Made by a program: the position numbers and the translations under genes. The notes below the pieces were generated by a model. It worked only from the letters and a program-made list of their open reading frames with translations. It was not told the DNA's origin and did no database searches. Positions 56,488 to 63,692 of a stretch of DNA of 64,000 bases are shown piece by piece. Position 1 is the first letter of the stretch; the number at the start of each line of letters is the position of its first letter. The DNA is from JAVJSD01 sp040219575 (GTDB taxonomy: Bacteria; Planctomycetota; Planctomycetia; Pirellulales; Pirellulaceae), in the NCBI GenBank assembly GCA_040219575.1, contig JAVJSD010000025.1, forward strand, positions 1 to 64,000. The letters are read 5' to 3'.

Positions 56488-56781
56488 ATGTCGGAACAAG
56501 CGACCACCCAACGACAGGGAACCCGCGTGACGTTCCTCGACCAGACGGGCGCCAAGAGCGTCGATGCGGTCATCGCCGATACGGTCACCGTCAAGCGGAT
56601 TCTGCCCAACATCATCACCAAGATGAACCTGCCGGTGATGGGGCCGGACGGGCAGCCGATGAGTTACAGTCTCGACCATAAGGAAGGCGGCAAACGGCTT
56701 CGCGAAGACGAAACGCTGCCGCAAGCCCAGGTGCAGGACGGACATCACTTGATCGTCTATCCCGAGATTGTGGCCGGCTGA
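56488..56781 (+). CDS. Ubiquitin-like modifier protein ending in glycine
   Basis: This 97-residue protein has a beta-grasp layout like ubiquitin: strand RVTFLDQT, strand VDAVIADTVTV, a central helix VKRILPNIITKM, and closing GKRLREDETLPQAQ with HHLIVYPEIVAG. The final part parallels ubiquitin (LEDGRTLSDY...LRLRGG). The chain ends exactly in Gly97 (AG), so no precursor cut is needed before E1 activation. Lys at 23, 36, 45, 65 and 69 could be chain sites. AGGGAGA lies seven bases before the ATG. The genes after it encode E2, JAB and E1, so it is very likely the conjugated modifier. It resembles the YukD/EsaB and Bil-type Ubl group; homology is by eye. Confidence 0.85.
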   Translation: MSEQATTQRQGTRVTFLDQTGAKSVDAVIADTVTVKRILPNIITKMNLPVMGPDGQPMSYSLDHKEGGKRLREDETLPQAQVQDGHHLIVYPEIVAG

Positions 56782-56961
56782 TCGTCGCCGGCTCATCGTC
56801 GCTGTCCCGCCTGAAGGTGTAACCGAGAAGGTGTGATCGATTGCGGCAATTACGGCGGCAAAACCGACGAGGGGCGGCAACCTATCGCGGGCCTGTTCGG
56901 CTGCGCGGTCGAGTTGACGGCTTCCGCCGCCGCCTGTTGTTTCGACCCGACCCTAGAAAGG

Positions 56962-57642
56962 ATGCCAAGCGTGCGCGAATCGCCCCGACTCCGCCGACTG
57001 CGAAGCGACCTCCGTGCGATCGAGCAACTGCATGCGGATAGCACGATTCTGGAGTTCACTCCCAACCAACCGCGCGGAGGCGGTCCGCCCGATGCGTACG
57101 CCATTCGCTTCAACGGGCGCGGGTTCTGGCGCCCCGACGGTTCGCGCGAGGTGGTGACGCGCGATCGTCACGAGATGACGATTCAACTCGGCGCGTCGTA
57201 CCCGCGGATGATGCCCGAGTTGGCCTGGCGATCGCAGATCTTTCACCCGAACATCTCCGCCAGCGGCGTGGTGTGCCTGGGGGGCTACGGCACGCACTGG
57301 GTGCCGAGCGTGAACCTGGACGAACTGTGCCACATGCTGTGGGACATGATTCGCTACCAGAACTTCGATGTCGACAGCCCCTACAACCGCGAGGCCGCCG
57401 CCTGGGCCAAGACGCAGACCCGATTCCAACTGCCGATCGATCCGCGACCGCTGCGCGACCGCGTGGCGGCCGGCATGAAGCCGGCGTCGGGTTTGCCGAA
57501 TTCGTCCTCCTCGGGCGACGCCGAGGTGTCGTTCATCGAGCCGGAGATCGTCGATGCGGAGGTGATCGAAGTCCGCGAAGTGACGATGCAGTCGAGCGTC
57601 GGCGTCTCCGGCGAGGACCAGGATATTTTCTTTATCGAGTAA
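56962..57642 (+). CDS. E2 ubiquitin-conjugating enzyme-like protein, catalytic
   Basis: This 226-residue protein has the UBC fold order with the HPN motif at 95-97 (QIFHPNISASG) and a Cys at 105 (VVCLGG), eight residues after the Asn, the same spacing as in eukaryotic E2s. The helix DELCHMLWDMIRYQNFD and SPYNREAAAW follow as in classical E2s. It would take the Ubl from E1 as a thioester and pass it to a Lys or another nucleophile. The tail (180-226) is acidic and ends EDQDIFFIE, a motif seen again in the second E2. Start: ATG at 56962; a GTG at 56971 has an AAAGGA at better spacing and is a real alternative. Confidence 0.88.
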   Translation: MPSVRESPRLRRLRSDLRAIEQLHADSTILEFTPNQPRGGGPPDAYAIRFNGRGFWRPDGSREVVTRDRHEMTIQLGASYPRMMPELAWRSQIFHPNISASGVVCLGGYGTHWVPSVNLDELCHMLWDMIRYQNFDVDSPYNREAAAWAKTQTRFQLPIDPRPLRDRVAAGMKPASGLPNSSSSGDAEVSFIEPEIVDAEVIEVREVTMQSSVGVSGEDQDIFFIE

Positions 57643-57682
57643 CGTCGTCACGCCTCGCGCCGGCGCCTCGAACACGCGGCCC

Positions 57683-58273
57683 ATGATGTCCCAGCCCACG
57701 GAAAACTCGCTATCGACCAGCGACGGCGCCTCCCGCCAGAGCGCGACGAGTCCTGACGCGACGAATCCTGGCGCGGTGAATCGGGGACTCGGCCCACGCA
57801 ATATCGGCAGCATTCACGACGACGCGGCGAAGATACGCATCGAAGAGTCGGTGTTGGAGGAGATCATCGACTATTCGGAGCGGGACGCGACGCGAGAACT
57901 GGGCGGCTTCCTGTTGGGGCGGTTGATCGAAGCGCCGCGAACCATCGTCGATGTGCGGCGTTTCTGGCCCGCGCTCGACGCGCGATCGGGCGGCGCCTCG
58001 CTCACGTTCACGCATGAGGCGTGGTCGCAAACGCATCGCGCGATCGACGAGCGGTTTCCCCAGGAACGGATCGTCGGTTGGCACCACACGCATCCCGGCT
58101 TCGGGGTGTTTCTGTCCGGTTACGACCTGTTCATCCATCGCCACTACTTCAGCGAGCCGTGGCAAATCGCGCTGGTGGTCGACCCCAAGAGCCACGAACT
58201 CGGCTTTTTCGAATGGCGCGGCGGCGAAGTGGTCGACTGCGGCTTCGAGTGCATTTCCCGGCAAACGACTTGA
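57683..58273 (+). CDS. JAB/JAMM metallopeptidase (Ubl deconjugase candidate)
   Basis: This 196-residue protein has a disordered Ser/Thr-rich first 45 residues and then a JAMM domain: Glu72 (RELGGFLLG) and H135-T-H137-P-x6-S145-x2-D148 (HHTHPGFGVFLSGYD), all five zinc-site and catalytic residues. JAMM enzymes remove ubiquitin-like modifiers from targets or chains. It follows the E2 gene by 40 bp. No membrane segment is present, so it should be cytosolic, unlike the second JAB. The spacer after it holds a G-quadruplex motif. Confidence 0.92.
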   Translation: MMSQPTENSLSTSDGASRQSATSPDATNPGAVNRGLGPRNIGSIHDDAAKIRIEESVLEEIIDYSERDATRELGGFLLGRLIEAPRTIVDVRRFWPALDARSGGASLTFTHEAWSQTHRAIDERFPQERIVGWHHTHPGFGVFLSGYDLFIHRHYFSEPWQIALVVDPKSHELGFFEWRGGEVVDCGFECISRQTT

Positions 58274-58320
58274 AACAACGCATCCAACCCTCCGCCGCAT
58301 CGCCGCTTCAATCGCGAAGT

Positions 58321-58353
58321 GGGGCAGGGCGGGGGGGCGCACCAGGGGGACCC
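58321..58353 (+). promoter_or_regulatory. G-quadruplex motif overlapping the ribosome site of the E1 gene
   Basis: Four G-runs (58321-58324, 58327-58329, 58331-58337, 58345-58349) with loops of 2, 1 and 7 bases meet the canonical rule. The last run is the GGGGG of the AGGGGGA ribosome binding site just before a TTG start. Folding of this RNA would hide that site, so it could lower E1 translation. The same G-rich theme recurs at 41552, 53483, 53525 and 63066, so it may also be a dispersed repeat. Confidence 0.5.
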
Positions 58354-59544
58354 TTGAACGATCCTTCGCTTGTCATCGACGACGACGACCGCTACTCGCG
58401 GTTCCGCCTCATCGCCTGGTGGGACCAGCAGAAGCTGGCCGACGCCCGCATCCTGGTCGTCGGCGCGGGCGCGCTCGGCAACGAGGTGCTCAAGAACCTC
58501 GCGTTGCTGGGCGTGGGGCGGGTGTACGTGGTCGATTTCGACGACATCGAGGAGTCGAACCTCACACGCAGTGTGCTGTTCCGCAGCCGCGATTGCGGCC
58601 GGCCCAAGGCCGAAGCCGCCGCCGAGGCGCTGGCCGACATGAACCCCGACACCCGCGTCAAGCCGATGCGGGCCAACATCGTCACCGACGTCGGCCTGGG
58701 CCTGTTCCGCGACGTCGACGTGGTGATCGGCTGTCTCGACAATCGCGAGGCGCGGCTGTGGGTGAATCGCAGCTGCTGGAAAGTGAACACGCCCTGGGTC
58801 GACGGCGGCATCCAGGAGATCAACGGCGTCGCCAAGGTCTTCATTCCGCCCGACGGCGCCTGCTACGAATGCGCCATGACCGAAAACGACTACAAGCTGA
58901 TCAACCTGCGGTACAGCTGCCCGCTGCTGCGGCGCGAAGACCTGCTGGCGGGCAAGGTGCCGACGGCGCCGACCATTTCATCGATGATCGGCGGCCTGCA
59001 GACACAGGAAGCGCTCAAGTTGATTCATGGCATGCCGACCGCCGAAGGATCGGCGCTGGTGTTCAACGGCGTCGCCAATCGCTTCTACGAGACCAAATAC
59101 CCGCGGCGGGAGGACTGCCTCAGCCACGACACCTATCCTGAGCCGATCGAGCTTCCGCTCACCAGCGCCGACACGGCCGAAGAATTGTTCGCGGCGGCCC
59201 GGCGGGCGCTGACCGCCGCCGGCGGCGACGCGCCGGGCGACGGCGAAGCGGTGCTTCAACTCGACCGTGATCTGGTCGTTTCGCTCCGCTGCGAAACGTG
59301 CCAGCGGGACGAGCGGGTGCTAAGAGCAATGCAATCGGTCGGCATGGCCCAGGCGAAGTGCCCCCAATGCGGCGCCCAGGCCCGTCCCGCACTCGCCCAC
59401 GAGATCGTCCAGGGAAGCGAACTAGCCGCCTTGCCGCTCGCCTCGCTGGGAATTCCGCAGTACGACATCGTCCGCGTCGCCACGGCCTCCACCGAGAACG
59501 TATTCTTACTAGCGGGCGACCGCGACAAGGTGATGAACTCCTAA
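58354..59544 (+). CDS. E1-like activating enzyme (ThiF fold) with C-terminal zinc-finger module
   Basis: This 396-residue protein has the Rossmann adenylation domain: GAGALGNEVLKN (about 38-49), Asp in DFDDIEESNLTRSVLF, then R78/K85-type residues and CLDNREARLWVNRSC. A candidate catalytic Cys is Cys189 in YSCPLL, followed by TAPTISSMIGGLQTQEA, an arrangement like other E1s. C170-x2-C173 may bind zinc. The tail has C313-x2-C316 and C336-x2-C339, a zinc-ribbon-like module in place of the ubiquitin-fold domain. It would adenylate the Ubl's Gly97 and form a thioester. It starts at a TTG after AGGGGGA; no ATG is available near. It is not a thiamin/molybdopterin ThiF/MoeB because its neighbours are E2, JAB and RING genes. 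Confidence 0.88.
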   Translation: MNDPSLVIDDDDRYSRFRLIAWWDQQKLADARILVVGAGALGNEVLKNLALLGVGRVYVVDFDDIEESNLTRSVLFRSRDCGRPKAEAAAEALADMNPDTRVKPMRANIVTDVGLGLFRDVDVVIGCLDNREARLWVNRSCWKVNTPWVDGGIQEINGVAKVFIPPDGACYECAMTENDYKLINLRYSCPLLRREDLLAGKVPTAPTISSMIGGLQTQEALKLIHGMPTAEGSALVFNGVANRFYETKYPRREDCLSHDTYPEPIELPLTSADTAEELFAAARRALTAAGGDAPGDGEAVLQLDRDLVVSLRCETCQRDERVLRAMQSVGMAQAKCPQCGAQARPALAHEIVQGSELAALPLASLGIPQYDIVRVATASTENVFLLAGDRDKVMNS

Positions 59545-59594
59545 GACTCTCCGCACAACGGCCCGCGTCGGAAGTTTGAATTGCTTCGATCGGT

Positions 59595-61136
59595 ATGGAT
59601 CTCGACATCCAATTCGGCGATCTCGAAGAAGCGCAGCCCGAGGCGCATCTGCGCCCGGACCGCAACAAGCACTTCGCGGTCGTGCCGTACGAGTCGCCGG
59701 ACGAGGGCGACCTGCCGATCTTCGTCGACTTGGACGTGATGCGCGACATCGAATCGCACGCCGTCTCCGACACCAGCGTCGAACTCGGCGGCGTGCTGTT
59801 GGGCGGCCAGTACCAGGACGACGAGGGGCGGCACTTCGTGGTCGTCACCGACAGCCTGCGGGCGCACCACTTCGAAGCCACCAAGGGAAGCTTCAAATTC
59901 ACGCACGACACCTGGGAGAAGATCTCCCGCGAGCGCGACGAGTTTCCCGAGAACCTGCAGATGGTCGGATGGTACCACACACATCCCGACTGGGGCGTGT
60001 TCCTGTCGTCGATGGACATGTTCATCTGCGATAACTTTTTCAACCGCCCGCTCGACCTGGCCCTGGTCGTCGATCCCTGCCGTCGCGACCGGGGCATGTT
60101 TCAGTGGACGGGCGACAACCGGGAGCGGATCCGCCGCACCGGGGGCTTTTACCTCACCGCTTCGCGCTTTCGCCGCCAGGAGCTCGAATTCTTCGTGGCG
60201 CAACTCGAAGGGAAATTCACCATGACCACTTCCGATCCGCGATTCGCCGCTTATCCGATGCAGGCGCCCAGTCCCGCTCCGGTGATCAACATCGCCGAGC
60301 CGCGCAACACCTGGCAGGCCCCGGCCATCGCCGGCATGCTGACGGTGCAGTTGTTGGTGCTGGTGCTGTTGGCGTGGAAGCTGCTGGCGCCGGGAGCGGC
60401 CTTGGCCGAGGAGGACGAGAAACCGAAGAAAGAGCCGACGGTCGCCGAGCAGATCGACGAACTGGAACGCACGCTGACGCGCCGCCTCGATGATCAGGCC
60501 CTCAGCCAATCGCGGCACGACGCCCAGGAGCGGCTGCTCAAGGCGTTGATCGCCGAAATGCATGGAGACCAGGGGAAGATCGTCAACGACTACGAGGTCC
60601 AACAGCAGACGCTCGACCGGCTGACCTCCAACCTGGAAGGGCAGCGGGCGCTGGTCGACGAATTGAAGACGACCAAGAACACACTCACCGCCGAATTGGA
60701 AAAGACCAAGAACAACTACGTGGCGCTGGATACCCGACTCAAAACCGCGAACAAGGCCAAGGAGGAGACGGCGAAGAAGCGGGATGAGTACAAGGCCCAG
60801 GCGGACAATCGGGCAAAGCAGATCGAGGAACTCGAAAAGCAGGTCAGCGGCGAGGTCCCCGCGCCCGGGACGACGCGATTCTGGATCTACATCGGCCTGG
60901 CCGTGGTGGGGGGCGCCGCGCTGGGGGCGGTGGCGGTTGTGGTGGCCAGCCGCCGACCACTCGAAGAAGATTTCGACGGCCCGAGCGAAGAGCCCTTCCA
61001 GGCCCAATCCGCCGACCCGCCGCCCGGCGACGGCAAGCCGGCGGACGAGGCGGACGACGCCCCTTCCGAAAGTACGAATCCCGACCGTATTGACCCCGAA
61101 AGTTCCGGCCCCGCGCCGCCCAAGCGAGGCGAGTGA
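59595..61136 (+). CDS. Second JAB/JAMM metallopeptidase with two membrane helices and a coiled coil
   Basis: This 513-residue protein starts with a JAMM domain (about 25-205) carrying Glu63 (VELGGVLLGG) and H128-T-H130-P-x6-S138-x2-D141 (HTHPDWGVFLSSMD). A helix follows (about 242-264), then about 135 residues of Lys/Glu heptad-rich coiled coil (about 280-418, VDELKTTKNTLTAELEKTK), a second helix (about 427-450, ending VASRRP) and an acidic Pro-rich tail. Basic residues after the second helix suggest both ends face the cytoplasm and the coiled coil the periplasm. This would be a membrane-bound Ubl deconjugase. It is 50 bp after the E1 gene and shares about the same JAMM spacing as the first JAB. 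Confidence 0.88.
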   Translation: MDLDIQFGDLEEAQPEAHLRPDRNKHFAVVPYESPDEGDLPIFVDLDVMRDIESHAVSDTSVELGGVLLGGQYQDDEGRHFVVVTDSLRAHHFEATKGSFKFTHDTWEKISRERDEFPENLQMVGWYHTHPDWGVFLSSMDMFICDNFFNRPLDLALVVDPCRRDRGMFQWTGDNRERIRRTGGFYLTASRFRRQELEFFVAQLEGKFTMTTSDPRFAAYPMQAPSPAPVINIAEPRNTWQAPAIAGMLTVQLLVLVLLAWKLLAPGAALAEEDEKPKKEPTVAEQIDELERTLTRRLDDQALSQSRHDAQERLLKALIAEMHGDQGKIVNDYEVQQQTLDRLTSNLEGQRALVDELKTTKNTLTAELEKTKNNYVALDTRLKTANKAKEETAKKRDEYKAQADNRAKQIEELEKQVSGEVPAPGTTRFWIYIGLAVVGGAALGAVAVVVASRRPLEEDFDGPSEEPFQAQSADPPPGDGKPADEADDAPSESTNPDRIDPESSGPAPPKRGE

Positions 61137-61154
61137 ACCTAAGGAGCATGCAGC

Positions 61155-61838
61155 GTGCCCAGCACCGACCGCGACCAGCGACTACTCGCCGACCTCGAAG
61201 CGATGCGCGCGCTGAAGGAAGCCAGCAGCATCTTCGATTTCGAGGCCAAAGGTGATCCTCCCGACCGCTACACCGTGTTGTATCGCGGCAAAGGGCTGAC
61301 GCGCGGCGCGTCGTCGTCCGGAGGCGTCGAGATTGTCGACCTGCATCGTTGTGAAGTGCGGCTGCCCTATTCCTACCCGGAGCGTCCGCCGGACGTCCGC
61401 TGGCTGACGCCCATCTTCCACCCCAACGTCTCGTTCAGCGGCTTCTTGAACCTCCGCGAGATCGGCATCACCTGGGAGAAGGGCCTCAGCCTCGACATTG
61501 TCTGCGAACGCCTGTGGGACGTGGCCCGCGCCGGCTACACGAACCTGGAGACCGCCACCAACTACTCCGCGCGAAACTGGTACGCCAAGGAAGGCGACGC
61601 CTACGGGCTGCCCGTCGACCGTCGGCCTTTGCGGGATCGGGCCGTTTCGCAGAGCGGCAATGTGGTGCGCTATCAGCGTCGCGGCGGTTCGACCGAGCCG
61701 GCGGCGACGGTCGAGCCCCCCAGTCAGGAGGCGGATGTGCTGTATATCGGCGAGGACACACCGCCGCCGGAGACGCCCGCGCCGACGCGCCGACGCAGCA
61801 GCGACGGCGGCGACGTGTTTTACATTGGCGACGAGTGA
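61155..61838 (+). CDS. Second E2-like protein with catalytic Cys replaced (UEV-like)
   Basis: This 227-residue protein has the same fold order as the first E2 and HPN at 89-91 (PIFHPNVSFSG), but the position eight residues after the Asn is Asn99 (FLNLREIG) instead of Cys. The following helix and NYSARNWYAKEG match SPYNREAAAW of the active E2. It is therefore probably an inactive partner, like the UEV half of Ubc13-Mms2, that steers the active E2 or binds the Ubl. The tail has two motifs, DVLYIGED and DVFYIGDE, like the tail of the first E2. Start: GTG 18 bp after the JAB stop, giving MPSTD as in MPSVR of the first E2. Confidence 0.87.
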   Translation: MPSTDRDQRLLADLEAMRALKEASSIFDFEAKGDPPDRYTVLYRGKGLTRGASSSGGVEIVDLHRCEVRLPYSYPERPPDVRWLTPIFHPNVSFSGFLNLREIGITWEKGLSLDIVCERLWDVARAGYTNLETATNYSARNWYAKEGDAYGLPVDRRPLRDRAVSQSGNVVRYQRRGGSTEPAATVEPPSQEADVLYIGEDTPPPETPAPTRRRSSDGGDVFYIGDE

Positions 61839-62064
61839 CCGCTCGCTGTCGCGCGGCCGCTCGGCGACAAGCGGCGCTTGTGGCGAGCGGAGGGCGACGT
61901 CAAACTGAAAGCAGGTCGGTCGAATCGGCGTCGCGCGGTGATCTCGCAATCCGACGCCGACGTTTCGCCGACGTTTCGCCGAAATGCGTTTTCGCCGAGA
62001 AACTTGTTCGCCGAGAAACTTGTTCGCCAAGCAACGCCTCGCCAGGGTAGCGGGAACCAGCGCC
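61839..62064. other. Spacer within the operon with short tandem repeats
   Basis: This 226-bp stretch separates the inactive E2 and RING genes, the longest gap in the operon. It has GACGTTTCGCC twice near 61957-61980 and CGAGAAACTTGTTCGC twice near 61997-62030. An open frame runs through it into the RING gene but its codons look unlike protein, so I treat it as untranslated. Confidence 0.5.
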
Positions 62065-62877
62065 GTGGAATGTTTCTTCATGTTCGTCGTGCTGGTGGTG
62101 CTGGTGACCGCCGTGGTGGCCGTCGGGGCCGCCGCCCAGTCGCGGGCCGACGGCTGGAACCGCGGCTACCAGGCGGTCGCGCAGCGATTCGGCGGCACCT
62201 GCCTCAGCGCCGGCTGGTTCGGACGACCCAGCGTCCGCTTTCGCTACGGCGCCACCCACGTGCTGTTGAACACGTACAAGGTAGGCCCCTCGAAGTTCAC
62301 CCAGGTGGTGATCAACTGGCCCGATCCGAATTTGCGTTGCGAGGTCTATCCGTCGCCAAACTCCGGCGCACCGTCGGGCGACGAGGACGTTCATCACGCG
62401 GGTGTACAGGATTTTTTCCGCCGTCACATCGTCTCGGGTCCCGACTCGGAGGCCAATCGGACGTTTCTCAGCGACGGCGTCCGTTGGCAGATCGAACGAC
62501 TGCGGCGGGTGTGCGGCACCGACGAGGTGTACGTGTCGGTCTATCGAGGGCGGCTGCTGGTCCGCAAGCGAACGCTGCTGCGGCTCTTCTCGGATCTCGA
62601 AGAACTTACGCAACTCTCGCTGGAGTTGTACGACCAGGCGATGCTGACGAGGATGACCGGCATCGAGTTCGTCAACGCCCATGCGGCGCAGACAATTCAA
62701 GACGCAACCTGCCGCGTATGCGGCGACACGATCGTCACCGACATGGTCTTCTGCCGGCGTTGCAAGACGCCCCACCATCTGGAGTGCTGGCAATATTACG
62801 GCGCGTGCGCTGTTTACGGGTGCCAGGAGACTCGCTGGGTGGCTCCCCGCACCGCAGGCCCGTCACCGTTGCGATGA
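62065..62877 (+). CDS. Membrane-anchored RING/treble-clef protein (E3 candidate)
   Basis: This about 270-residue protein starts with one helix (about 5-24), a mixed middle domain (about 40-205), and a C-terminal zinc module with C216-x2-C219-x10-C230-x2-C233-x4-H238-x2-C241-x6-C248-x4-C253, ending near CQETRW. This C4HC3 cross-brace pattern matches the prokaryotic RING families that Burroughs, Iyer and Aravind linked to bacterial ubiquitin-like operons, as I recall. It would recruit the charged E2 to targets at the membrane. The start is uncertain: GTG at 62065 or ATG at 62080; an ATG at 61984 lies in repeat-like sequence. Its stop overlaps the next start (ATGA). Confidence 0.78.
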   Translation: MECFFMFVVLVVLVTAVVAVGAAAQSRADGWNRGYQAVAQRFGGTCLSAGWFGRPSVRFRYGATHVLLNTYKVGPSKFTQVVINWPDPNLRCEVYPSPNSGAPSGDEDVHHAGVQDFFRRHIVSGPDSEANRTFLSDGVRWQIERLRRVCGTDEVYVSVYRGRLLVRKRTLLRLFSDLEELTQLSLELYDQAMLTRMTGIEFVNAHAAQTIQDATCRVCGDTIVTDMVFCRRCKTPHHLECWQYYGACAVYGCQETRWVAPRTAGPSPLR

Positions 62878-63692
62878 TTCAATTCCAGTGCGACGGCTGC
62901 GACGCCTTTCTTCACGCCCATGACAGCAAGGCGGGCAAGCGGGTGCGTTGTCCCAAGTGCGGCGCAGGAGTCGATGTGCCGGACGCCGACTTTTTCTCGC
63001 CCGCCGACTCCACCACGGAAGACTCCAGCCGCCTGCCGTCGTCGGATCCGCTCCCGGAAGTGGTTGGGGCAGGGCAGGGGGGCGATGAGTGGGCGTCGGA
63101 GCTTGGCACGCCTGAAGGTCTATCGGACCTGGTCGAGCCCGCGACCGAGCCGCCCGCGCCTCCGGCCGACGACGAGGATGACGCCGACGACGAGGACGAC
63201 GACGAGGCCGGTCCAGCAAACGCCGGCGCCGCAAAGGAAGCGAAAGCAAGCAAGGAAGCGGCAAATACAGACGACGAACGCGCCCAACGGCCGGAACTGT
63301 ATTTGCCGAAACTCGACGATCCGATCCGTCGCAAGGTGTTCTGGCCCGCCGTGGGCGTGTTGCTGGTGACGCTGTTCTCGCTGTTGGTGTCGATGATGCA
63401 CGTGCCGATCATCGGCTGGCAGGCGTATCACGTCTTGCACGGTACGCAAGGATTCGACGGCTGCGTCATCGGGGCGCTGATGTTCTGGACGATCGTGACC
63501 AGCCTCTACTACGTGGTGGCCCTGTCGCGCGGAATTCACCTGCTGCTGTTGACCGACTACGAACAGGCGCTGGTCGCCGCGGCGATGGTGATGGCGCCGT
63601 GTAGTCTGTGCTTCATCGTCGGGCTGCCCGTGGGCGTTTGGGCTTTCCTCGTGCTTCGCGACCCGGAAGTGAAGCAGGCCTTCAGGAAATGA
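62874..63692 (+). CDS. Zinc-ribbon membrane protein with acidic linker
   Basis: This 272-residue protein begins with a zinc ribbon (C6-x2-C9 and C26-x2-C29, in FQCDGCDAF and VRCPKCGAGV), then an acidic disordered stretch (about 80-130, EDDADDEDDDE), then three or four helices (about 165-250) and a closing RDPEVKQAF common in planctomycete membrane proteins. It overlaps the RING gene by ATGA, so both are made together and may act together. The zinc ribbon faces the cytoplasm by topology. The role is unknown; it could hold the RING protein or bind its target. A G-rich motif lies inside the gene at 63066-63083. Confidence 0.75.
   Translation: MIQFQCDGCDAFLHAHDSKAGKRVRCPKCGAGVDVPDADFFSPADSTTEDSSRLPSSDPLPEVVGAGQGGDEWASELGTPEGLSDLVEPATEPPAPPADDEDDADDEDDDEAGPANAGAAKEAKASKEAANTDDERAQRPELYLPKLDDPIRRKVFWPAVGVLLVTLFSLLVSMMHVPIIGWQAYHVLHGTQGFDGCVIGALMFWTIVTSLYYVVALSRGIHLLLLTDYEQALVAAAMVMAPCSLCFIVGLPVGVWAFLVLRDPEVKQAFRK

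Noticed and set aside
56833..56961. Upstream GTG start of the E2 gene at 56833
   Set aside because: The added 43 residues are Cys/Ala-rich without E2 similarity, and the second E2 starts at the position matching 56962.
58354..59544. E1 gene as a thiamin or molybdopterin ThiF/MoeB
   Set aside because: Its neighbours are Ubl, E2, JAB and RING genes, and no sulfur-carrier or cofactor genes are near.
61984..62064. Extended N-terminus of the RING protein from the ATG at 61984
   Set aside because: The extension is encoded by short tandem repeats and would place charged residues before the membrane helix; a later start is more natural.
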